A DNA stretch of 64,000 nt, from assembly GCA_020636835.1 (NCBI GenBank), contig JACJXC010000004.1:434001-498000 (forward strand). The letters run 5' to 3'. The position numbers were made by a program, and so were the translations under genes. The notes under the pieces are model-generated. The model saw only the letters and a program-made list of their open reading frames with translations, had not been told where the DNA came from and did not search any database. This document shows, in pieces, positions 24,586 through 31,668 of this stretch. The DNA comes from Bacteroidales bacterium. GTDB lineage: Bacteria > Bacteroidota > Bacteroidia > Bacteroidales > Tenuifilaceae. Positions within the stretch are counted from its first letter, which is position 1, and each line of letters starts with the position of its first letter.

Positions 24586-25941
24586 CTACTTCTTGCCCTT
24601 TTTGGCAAGTTTATGATCCTTAACAAACTTTTCGAGCACACCCTTCAAATCGGGCAATCCTATTTCGGCCAAATCGTAGTAAACCCGGGTTGTGGGCTTA
24701 TTGATTTTGATAATACGGTTAAGGTCGATAGGCGTTCCAATAATAACGGTATCGCAAACCGTTTTATTGATGGTAGCTTCCAAATCCTTGAGCTGCTGAG
24801 CGCCATACCCCATGGCAGGCAAAATACGGCCAATATTTGGGTAAATCTGGAAAGTTTCCTTAAGCTTACCAACCAGGTATGGGCGAACCTCCACCTCGTC
24901 GGATGCTCCAAATTTGCGAGCAGCAATAGTACCAGCACCAATCTTCATCTCGCCGTGAGTAAGCGTTGGCCCATCCTCAACAATCAGGCAGCGTTTGCCG
25001 TTAATAAGTTCGGGGTTATCAACCTTAATGGGGGAAGCCCCGTCAACGACAATGGCTTTGGGGTTAACCTTACGAATGTTCTCGCGCACAATTTGAATAC
25101 CCTCGGGCGATGCCGAATCCATCTTATTAATAACAATAACATCGGCCAAACGCATATTAACCTCGCCGGGATAGTAACTAACCTCGTTACCAGCACGGTG
25201 AGGGTCGGCCACAGTGATTGTCAAATCGGGTTTGTAGAATGAAAAATCGTTATTACCACCATCCCAAAGGATAACATCGCAACCATCGGGGTCGTTTTCG
25301 GCAGCGCGTAGAATTGCTTCATAATCCACTCCGGCATATATAACATTACCGCGCACTACGTGAGGTTCGTACTCCTCCATTTCCTCCACGGTACACTTAT
25401 GCTTCTTTAAATCGTCCACCTTGGCGAAACGCTGAACTTTTTGGGCAACCAAATCGCCATAGGGCATGGGGTGCCGAACGGCAACTACTTTTAGGCCAAG
25501 CCCCATGAGGTACTCAATAACCTTACGCGAAGTTTGCGACTTACCGCAACCAGTACGGGTAGCCACTACTGCAATTACAGGTTTCTTGCTCTTAATCATA
25601 GTTTCGCTGGGGCCAAGCAGCATAAAATTAGCACCAGCAGCGTTCACTATTGAACTAATACTCATCACGCGGTTGTATGGCACATCGCTGTATGCAAAAA
25701 CACAATCGTGAATACTTTTGGTTTTAATAAGTTTAGGCAGTTCCTCTTCGGCAACAATTGGAATACCAGCGGGGTAAAGTTTTCCAGCCAGTTCGGCAGG
25801 ATACTTACGGCCATCGATGTCGGGAATTTGAGCTGCGGTAAAAGCAACAACATTGTAATCCTTATTGTCGCGGAAAAAAGTATTGAAGTTGTGGAAATCG
25901 CGTCCTGCAGCTCCAATAATAACAACGTTACGTTTACTCAT
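24586..25941 (-). CDS. Cyclic 2,3-diphosphoglycerate synthetase-like P-loop GTPase/ATPase
   Basis: 451 residues. An N-terminal Rossmann-like part (NVVIIGAAGRDFHNFNTFF) precedes a P-loop domain: VVATRTGCGKSQTSRKVIEY (about 127-146), DVILWDGGNNDFSFYKPD, and VIVINKMDSASPEG (NKxD). This whole-length pattern is the family annotated after archaeal cyclic 2,3-diphosphoglycerate synthetase; most bacterial members have no proven function. It has a strong Shine-Dalgarno AAGGAGG before ATG 25941 and a near-ideal promoter, so it is probably well expressed. It is convergent with the acyltransferase and monocistronic. Confidence 0.85.
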   Translation of the reverse strand: MSKRNVVIIGAAGRDFHNFNTFFRDNKDYNVVAFTAAQIPDIDGRKYPAELAGKLYPAGIPIVAEEELPKLIKTKSIHDCVFAYSDVPYNRVMSISSIVNAAGANFMLLGPSETMIKSKKPVIAVVATRTGCGKSQTSRKVIEYLMGLGLKVVAVRHPMPYGDLVAQKVQRFAKVDDLKKHKCTVEEMEEYEPHVVRGNVIYAGVDYEAILRAAENDPDGCDVILWDGGNNDFSFYKPDLTITVADPHRAGNEVSYYPGEVNMRLADVIVINKMDSASPEGIQIVRENIRKVNPKAIVVDGASPIKVDNPELINGKRCLIVEDGPTLTHGEMKIGAGTIAARKFGASDEVEVRPYLVGKLKETFQIYPNIGRILPAMGYGAQQLKDLEATINKTVCDTVIIGTPIDLNRIIKINKPTTRVYYDLAEIGLPDLKGVLEKFVKDHKLAKKGKK

Positions 25942-26321
25942 ATAACCTCCTTGGGTTTTAGTTGTGTGAATTAGGTTTGTGTTAGCTTAGTACTCACAAA
26001 TTTATAAGTTTAAAAATCAGAGCAAAGCCGATCCAACTTTTTTTTAAACCACTAATTATCAACTTCAAAAGCGTACTACAAATAACAAACTAGCTATCTG
26101 CTAATTATAGCGATTAAACAAAAAACATGTTAAGCAACATATTTTCTTGCATATTAATAAAATCAAGGCATTCAGCAACTTCAGCAAATAATTATAAAAA
26201 ATGGCACTTTTCGGAATCCCACAATATTGTTTTAACTTTATGTAGAATTTGGAGACCAGAAACCAAAAAAACGGGGCGCTTCCGAAAAGCCATACGAGTA
26301 GGACAATAAAAAACAGATAAC
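25942..26321. other. Divergent intergenic region
   Basis: 380 AT-rich bases holding the minus-strand promoter above. A 60-codon plus-strand ORF (26127-26309) has no start signal or recognisable features. No plus-strand promoter is clear. Confidence 0.5.
25997..26026 (-). promoter_or_regulatory. Promoter of the cyclic-DPG-synthetase-like gene
   Basis: On the minus strand TTTG (26023-26026), 18 bases, TAAATTTG (25997-26004), about 56 bases before the start codon. Confidence 0.75.
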
Positions 26322-26870
26322 ATGAAAAAGAACATCTTAGCCGTTGCAGTACTTAGCGCAGCAGCATTGGCACTAACAAGTTTCGGGATGGTTGCCAAAA
26401 ACGAAAAAGCAGTAAAACTATCGGATGTAAGCGCATCGCTGGCTCAGTACGAGGGCAAGCAGGGACAGGACTTTGTGTCCAACACAATTATCTACAAAGA
26501 GGTAGGCAAGGACAGCTACGACAAGATATTCAAGGAATCAGCCGTAATATACGCCACCATTGTACAAACCAATGGAACAATTGATGGCATAAACACTGGT
26601 ACAATCCCCACCGATGGCGAATTCGCCACAGCCAACGTAACCTTTGCCCTAAAAGATATCCCCACCATGAAGGACCGGATTGCCGAATTGCAAAAGCAGT
26701 TGCAAAACCTGAAGCCCAAGGATGATTTCAAGGGGCTAGAGATGAAAAAAGCCCCGGTTGCTGCCGACGGGATTAACATGGCTCAAAAACAGCTAACCGA
26801 AGCATCCAACCTACTCCCCACCATCGCCAAAAACCTCGAAGAAATCGCAAAGAAGGTGATTAAGAAATAA
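26322..26870 (+). CDS. Secreted hypothetical protein
   Basis: 182 residues with a signal peptide (KKNILAVAVLSAAALALTSF). The mature protein is mixed: a beta-rich middle (SAVIYATIVQTNGTIDGINT, then EFATANVTFALKDIPTMK) and a Lys-rich helical C-terminus (RIAELQKQLQNLKPKDD, then LPTIAKNLEEIAKKVIKK) with coiled-coil character. I do not recognise the family. Monocistronic, followed by a hairpin terminator. Probably periplasmic. Confidence 0.7.
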   Translation: MKKNILAVAVLSAAALALTSFGMVAKNEKAVKLSDVSASLAQYEGKQGQDFVSNTIIYKEVGKDSYDKIFKESAVIYATIVQTNGTIDGINTGTIPTDGEFATANVTFALKDIPTMKDRIAELQKQLQNLKPKDDFKGLEMKKAPVAADGINMAQKQLTEASNLLPTIAKNLEEIAKKVIKK

Positions 26871-26877
26871 TATCATC

Positions 26878-26908
26878 AGAGCCGGGAACAATCTCGGCTC
26901 TATTTTTT
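26878..26908 (+). terminator. Terminator hairpin, copy A
   Basis: AGAGCCG ... CGGCTCT stem, then ATTTTTTT. Almost the same hairpin recurs at 28111-28134. Confidence 0.85.
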
Positions 26909-27133
26909 TGCCACCCCAGCTTTAAGCAACAAGCATATAAAGAATGTCGTCGATTTTTTAGAAAGAAAAACAAACTAGATGTGGCATAGAACACGGACAA
27001 CACAGATAGAGCAGATTTTCGCAGGTTAAGTGGCACATAGTTTACTTAGCGAAATAGGCCCACGATCTTAAGCCCGAAAAGCCAAACCAACCGAAATACA
27101 AACAACACAAAGGGATAATATAGAATCAAAAAG

Positions 27134-27940
27134 TTATATCTTAATAAACTTCACCCTCACCACATCCTGCTTTCCAGAAAATTGCAACACATAAACCCCT
27201 TTGGTTAAATCCGAAACATTTATCGATGAATTTAAAATCGCTCCAGATTTAACAAATCCACCATTTGCTTTGAAAATGGAGTAACTCGCATTATTGTCCA
27301 TGGTATAATCGACAAACAACTTATCCGAAACTGGATTTGGAAAGATTACTTGATGGCTGGCATTAATTGGGCCAACGGCTGTGGCTGCATTCACCACTAT
27401 TCGGAATGTGTCCCGCTGGTAATTGTTCGTATTACAGGCGTTCTGTGCAAATAAAACCACATCCAAAGAACCCGCCTCGGTGGGGGTTCCTGTAAGTGTT
27501 TTTGTTGTGTGGTTAAAGTGCAACCAAGCAGGCAGAACGGTACTGTCGGCCTTTAGAGCTATTACTGTATCGGGAAGATATTCGAAAATATCGACGGGGA
27601 TACTTACCGTTAATAATGTATTAGTTGAAACGCTTACATCCTGAACAGCGGTTTTAAAGTAGGGCACTTTTATATCCAAGTTCAACGTTGTCTCCCTTTG
27701 AATATTATAATCGGAAAGAGTTTTACCATCCTCCAAACAAACACCATTAAAAGTAAGAACCTGACATTCGGGATCAACGCCTTCTTTTTCCTGAACCTTA
27801 GCCTTAATCGCCTCCACGGTATCGTTAGGCTCAACCTCCAACGTAATTGTGTTTCCAAAAAGCGTTTTAATAAAGAGTTGCATTGGGTATAACGTAGCGG
27901 AGTACACCAGCATCAAAATCAAAACAATAAATTTTTTCAT
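27134..27940 (-). CDS. Secreted ubiquitin-domain protein with Ig/cadherin-like segment and T9SS C-terminal sorting domain
   Basis: 268 residues. Residues 1-19 are a signal peptide (KKFIVLILMLVYSATLYP). Residues 20-91 begin MQLFIKTLFGNTITLEVEP and align without gaps to eukaryotic ubiquitin, with the LEDGKTLSDYNIQ block intact; by hand, 46 of the first 70 positions are identical to human ubiquitin. K6, K27, K29 and K33 are kept; K11, K48 and K63 are Asn, Val and Arg. Patch residue I44 is Thr. The RLRGG tail is absent and the chain runs on into an Ig/He_PIG-like segment (WLHFNHTTKTLTGTPTEAGS, about 92-180). Residues 195-268 fit a type A T9SS sorting domain (FPNPVSDKLFVDY, LTKGVYVLQF). Secreted and probably surface-bound; partners unknown. 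Confidence 0.9.
   Translation of the reverse strand: MKKFIVLILMLVYSATLYPMQLFIKTLFGNTITLEVEPNDTVEAIKAKVQEKEGVDPECQVLTFNGVCLEDGKTLSDYNIQRETTLNLDIKVPYFKTAVQDVSVSTNTLLTVSIPVDIFEYLPDTVIALKADSTVLPAWLHFNHTTKTLTGTPTEAGSLDVVLFAQNACNTNNYQRDTFRIVVNAATAVGPINASHQVIFPNPVSDKLFVDYTMDNNASYSIFKANGGFVKSGAILNSSINVSDLTKGVYVLQFSGKQDVVRVKFIKI
27668..27883 (-). other. Ubiquitin-like domain within the secreted protein
   Basis: Codons 20-91 of the gene at 27134-27940. The domain's first residue is Met directly after the hydrophobic signal segment, so it could sit at or near the mature N-terminus after signal cleavage. Confidence 0.88.
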
Positions 27941-28110
27941 CCTATAAATTCAAATTAATTTTCGATAAATTAACCACGAGCCCTATTTAAAAGAGTTCCG
28001 GCATTCAATCTGTAAAGCTAACTAAATTTTTTGCAAAATTATATCAAACGTCAGGGCTGAAATTGGAAAAGATATTTTAAAAACAAGAATAAACGATTGG
28101 GAATAAAAAA

Positions 28111-28134
28111 AGAGCCGGGAACAACCTCGGCTCT
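28111..28134 (-). terminator. Terminator hairpin, copy B
   Basis: Minus-strand AGAGCCGAGG ... CCCGGCTCT followed by a T run, after the OmpA lipoprotein gene. It matches copy A at 26878 except for one loop-side base. Confidence 0.85.
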
Positions 28135-28155
28135 AAAAATCTTTGAACTACTCTA

Positions 28156-29184
28156 CTAATTAACTTCAAGCAGCTTAAGAATCTCGTCCATTTTGGGAGT
28201 AAGAATAATCTCGGTTCGGCGATTCTTTTGCCTGGCCTCTGGGGTCTTGGCTGCATCAACCGGCAGGTACTGGCTCCGTCCTGCTGCGGTAACCCGAACA
28301 GGCTCAATACGCGAACCAGTAAGCAGTATCCTAACAATAGTAGTAGCACGCTTGGCGCTTAAGTCCCAGTTGTCGAGTAAATCGCCAACACCCTTGTATG
28401 GGACATCGTCGGTATGGCCCTCAACCATTATATTAATATCGGTATTCTGCTCCAACACGGGGATTAATTGCTTTAAAGCTGCTGCGCCCTTTGCATCAAT
28501 CTCGTACTTCCCGGATTTAAACATCAGTTTTTCCTCCAACGACACGTAAACCTTTCCATTCTGCATGGTAACCGTTAAGCCTTTGCCCTCGAACCCAAAA
28601 AGCGCATCGGCCACTTTTTTGCGAAGGGCGTTCATAATGGAGTCCTTACTGCTCAAAATACGCTCGAGTTCTAGTAAACGGGCATTCCGCGCCTCCAAAT
28701 CCTTATTCATCTGCTCCAAATCGGCCTGCATTCTATCCAATCCCAGCTTCCGTTGGTAGAGCTTCCGCTCCAACTCCTTAAGGGCATCCTCCTTTTGCTG
28801 GAGTTCCTCCTGGGTTTTCTGAATTTGCAGCAACAGCTTGCGGGTTTCGTCCTTACTCCCATCAATCACACCCTCCTGCAACTGCTGCAAATGGGCGTAC
28901 CGATTTTTCAGAATATCGCGTTCCTCCTTAATCTTGGTGTACTCCACGGCTCGTTGAGAGCTATCGTAAACATGCTGCTCATTATCGGTTTTAAGCAAAC
29001 GGACAGAAGCGTCCAGCTCGGCATTTCTTTTGGATAAGGCCTCATTCTCGGTGGTCAGCTTCTCGCGCTCCTCTTGGCATTTGGAATTATTATCCTGTAA
29101 CGCTTGAAACTCCTTGGCCGGAACGCATGCCGAAAGGAATAGCGCTCCGAAAAGTATTGCCTTAAAATTCAAATTTACTGGCAT
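28156..29184 (-). CDS. OmpA-family lipoprotein with coiled coil
   Basis: 342 residues. The lipobox LSAC ends at Cys20, so the protein is lipid-anchored. Residues 25-205 form a long coiled coil (LTTENEALSKRNAELDASV, LLLQIQKTQEELQQKEDAL). The OmpA C-terminal peptidoglycan-binding domain spans about 215-335, with INIMVEGHTDDVPYKGVGD and the closing KNRRTEIILTP. It probably links the outer membrane to the cell wall. Monocistronic, divergent from dxs. A TATCTTTG-like -7 element (29208-29215) lies upstream. Confidence 0.93.
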   Translation of the reverse strand: MPVNLNFKAILFGALFLSACVPAKEFQALQDNNSKCQEEREKLTTENEALSKRNAELDASVRLLKTDNEQHVYDSSQRAVEYTKIKEERDILKNRYAHLQQLQEGVIDGSKDETRKLLLQIQKTQEELQQKEDALKELERKLYQRKLGLDRMQADLEQMNKDLEARNARLLELERILSSKDSIMNALRKKVADALFGFEGKGLTVTMQNGKVYVSLEEKLMFKSGKYEIDAKGAAALKQLIPVLEQNTDINIMVEGHTDDVPYKGVGDLLDNWDLSAKRATTIVRILLTGSRIEPVRVTAAGRSQYLPVDAAKTPEARQKNRRTEIILTPKMDEILKLLEVN

Positions 29185-29364
29185 AGGTGTAATTAATAAG
29201 TTTGAAACAAAGATATTAATTTTATTGAAGAGTTAACCACACAAGCCGCGATGCAAAAAAACCGGCTACTAAAAAGCAGTATAACAGATAATCGCAAGCT
29301 AAAAACTAAAAAAACAGCACCTCGGGGCAAACGGTTAAACCAAAAGTATTAAAAACATAATATA

Positions 29365-29394
29365 TTTGCCAACCATAACATTTTTGTACTTTTG
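29365..29394 (+). promoter_or_regulatory. dxs promoter
   Basis: TTTG (29365-29368), 18 bases, TACTTTTG (29387-29394). It lies downstream of the first in-frame ATG (29366), which supports the start at 29426. Confidence 0.8.
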
Positions 29395-29425
29395 TTGTTT
29401 AAAAATAAAGGGTACTCCAAAACAA

Positions 29426-31342
29426 ATGGGCAGCGATTATAAACTATTGAGTGGAATAAACTCCCCCGACGATCTGAAAAAGTTGAAACCCGACGATCTG
29501 GAATTGCTCAGTGTGGAGCTTCGCCAGTTTATCATCGACGTGGTTTCCAACAATCCGGGTCATTTCGGCGCCAGTTTGGGTGTGGTTGAGCTAACCCTTG
29601 CGCTGCACTATGTTTTCAACACCCCATACGATAGAATAATATGGGACGTTGGGCATCAGGCGTATGTTCATAAAATAATTACAGGTCGCCGCGATGTATT
29701 CCACACAAACCGGAAATACAAAGGGATAAGTGGCTTCCCAAAACGCGACGAGAGTCCGTACGATGCATTTGGAGTAGGCCACTCGTCAACCTCAATATCA
29801 GCGGCACTCGGCATGTCAATTGCTTCGGGGTTAAAAATGGAACCCCGCCAGGTTGTTGCGGTTATTGGCGATGGCGCGCTCAGCGCTGGTATGGCCTTTG
29901 AGGGACTCAACCACGGAGGCAGCCTTAAATCGAACATGTTGGTAATCCTAAACGACAACAATATAGCCATCGATCCCAGCGTAGGCGCGTTGAAGGAGTA
30001 CCTTCTGGATTTCACCACATCTAAAACATACAACAAGCTAAAGAACGAGGTATGGGACCTGCTCGGCCGGTTCGAAAAGTTGGGACCACGCACCCGCTCA
30101 GTAATCCAAAAAATTGATAACACCGTAAAGTCAGCACTACTACACCAAAGCAACATGTTCGAATCCATGGGGTTTCGCTATTTTGGCCCTGTTGATGGGC
30201 ACGACGTGGTGTACCTGACAAAAGTTCTGAACGATCTAAAAAATATTCCAGGGCCCAAACTTCTACACTGCGTTACGGTTAAGGGCAAGGGCTATTCACC
30301 TGCCGAGGAGAACCAAACAGCATTCCATGCGCCTGGAAAATTCAACAAGGAAACCGGAGAACGAATTACAGCCAATATCACATCGGCAACACCACCGCGA
30401 TACCAGGATGTATTCGGCGAAACACTAGTTGAGTTGGCCGAACAAAACAAGAAGATTGTGGGAATTACCCCCGCCATGGCCAGCGGCTGCTCCATGAACC
30501 TTATGATGGAGAAGATGCCAAACAGAACATTCGACGTGGGCATAGCGGAACAACACGCGGTAACATTCTCGGCGGGGCTAGCAGCCGAGGGTCTTATTCC
30601 ATTCTGCAACATATACTCAACATTCATGCAACGCGCCTACGACCAAGTAATACACGATGTGGCGTTACAAAACCTACATGTTATATTCTGCCTGGACCGG
30701 GGCGGACTGGTTGGCGACGATGGCGCTACGCACCACGGAGCGTACGACATTGCCTACCTGCGATCCATACCCAACATAACGGTTGCTGCCCCTATGAACG
30801 AGGAGGAGCTGCGCAACATGATGTACACCGCCCAACTGGAAGACATTGGAACCATCTCGATTCGCTACCCACGGGGCAATGGAGTAATGCCCAACTGGCG
30901 CAGGCCATTCCAACGCATCGAAATTGGGAAAGGACAAGTAATAAGCGAGGGCTCCGACATCGCCCTGCTCACAATTGGGCACATCGGGAACATAGCGGCA
31001 AACGCAGCAGCCCAAGCCAACCGCGAGGGGATCAGCGTGTACCATGCCGATATGCGATTCGTAAAACCCATCGACACGGGAATTCTGAAACATATTGGGG
31101 AGAATTTCAACACAGTAATCACCGTGGAGGATGGATGCCTGCCCGGCGGGTTTGGGAGCGCAGTGCTGGAATGGCTCAACGACAACGGCTACCCAACACG
31201 GGTAATCAGGCTTGGTATCCCCGACAAATTTATTGAGCATGGCACACAGCAGCAACTCTATGCCGACTGCGGTTACGATACCGAACACATCTACCAAACA
31301 ATTATTAGCGCCGCTCAAAAACACGGAGCAAACCGCGGGTAA
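29426..31342 (+). CDS. dxs: 1-deoxy-D-xylulose-5-phosphate synthase
   Basis: 638 residues from ATG 29426 (MGSDYKLLSGINSPDDLKKL); the upstream ATG 29366 falls inside the promoter. Thiamine-diphosphate motifs: HFGASLGVVELTLALHYVF, VGHQAYVHKIITGRRD, GDGALSAGMAFEGLN with NDNNIAIDPSVG, and in the second half DVGIAEQHAVTFSAGLA with the catalytic Glu. It condenses pyruvate and glyceraldehyde 3-phosphate, the first step of the non-mevalonate isoprenoid pathway. The length is normal. Single gene, with tRNA-Leu 120 bases downstream. Confidence 0.97.
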   Translation: MGSDYKLLSGINSPDDLKKLKPDDLELLSVELRQFIIDVVSNNPGHFGASLGVVELTLALHYVFNTPYDRIIWDVGHQAYVHKIITGRRDVFHTNRKYKGISGFPKRDESPYDAFGVGHSSTSISAALGMSIASGLKMEPRQVVAVIGDGALSAGMAFEGLNHGGSLKSNMLVILNDNNIAIDPSVGALKEYLLDFTTSKTYNKLKNEVWDLLGRFEKLGPRTRSVIQKIDNTVKSALLHQSNMFESMGFRYFGPVDGHDVVYLTKVLNDLKNIPGPKLLHCVTVKGKGYSPAEENQTAFHAPGKFNKETGERITANITSATPPRYQDVFGETLVELAEQNKKIVGITPAMASGCSMNLMMEKMPNRTFDVGIAEQHAVTFSAGLAAEGLIPFCNIYSTFMQRAYDQVIHDVALQNLHVIFCLDRGGLVGDDGATHHGAYDIAYLRSIPNITVAAPMNEEELRNMMYTAQLEDIGTISIRYPRGNGVMPNWRRPFQRIEIGKGQVISEGSDIALLTIGHIGNIAANAAAQANREGISVYHADMRFVKPIDTGILKHIGENFNTVITVEDGCLPGGFGSAVLEWLNDNGYPTRVIRLGIPDKFIEHGTQQQLYADCGYDTEHIYQTIISAAQKHGANRG

Positions 31343-31407
31343 CTCCTACGCCAAGAACCCACACCACACAGATATATCAAAAAACTCAATACACGATCGA
31401 AAAAATG

Positions 31408-31438
31408 TTGGTCGTTTAAAATAAACTTTATATCTTCG
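31408..31438 (+). promoter_or_regulatory. Promoter of tRNA-Leu
   Basis: TTG (31408-31410), 20 bases, TATCTTCG (31431-31438; one mismatch to TAnnTTTG), 26 bases before the tRNA. Confidence 0.55.
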
Positions 31439-31463
31439 CACCCCGAAAGTTCATTCAAAGTTT

Positions 31464-31547
31464 GCCCGGATGGCGGAATTGGTAGACGCGCTGGTCTCAA
31501 ACACCAGTGAGCTCACCCTCGTGCCGGTTCGATCCCGGCTCCGGGTA
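31464..31547 (+). tRNA. tRNA-Leu (CAA)
   Basis: 84 bases, class II with a long variable arm. Acceptor stem GCCCGGA / TCCGGGT, anticodon loop CTCAAAC (anticodon CAA), T-arm GCCGGTTCGATCCCGGC. CCA is not encoded. Strong terminator at 31554. Confidence 0.95.
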
Positions 31548-31553
31548 CACAGT

Positions 31554-31588
31554 AAAAAGCCTGACAATCGTCGATTGTCAGGCTTTTT
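31554..31588. terminator. Terminator after tRNA-Leu
   Basis: A near-perfect 17-bp palindrome AAAAAGCCTGACAATCG and its complement, ending in TTTTT. Confidence 0.9.
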
Positions 31589-31668
31589 CATTTCTACTCA
31601 CGATAACTATGATAAACATTTGCAATATAAAAATCCTTACGGGTAAAACTACGCCAAGCGTGAAGCTA

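Noticed and set aside
26127..26309. 60-codon plus-strand ORF before the secreted hypothetical gene
   Set aside because: No promoter, ribosome-binding site or protein-like composition.
27134..27940. Possibility that the ubiquitin match is eukaryotic contamination
   Set aside because: The domain is in one frame with a bacterial signal peptide and a T9SS-type sorting domain, lies between bacterial genes, and has no introns.
30674..31324. 216-codon minus-strand ORF inside dxs
   Set aside because: A shadow of the dxs coding strand; dxs is unambiguous.
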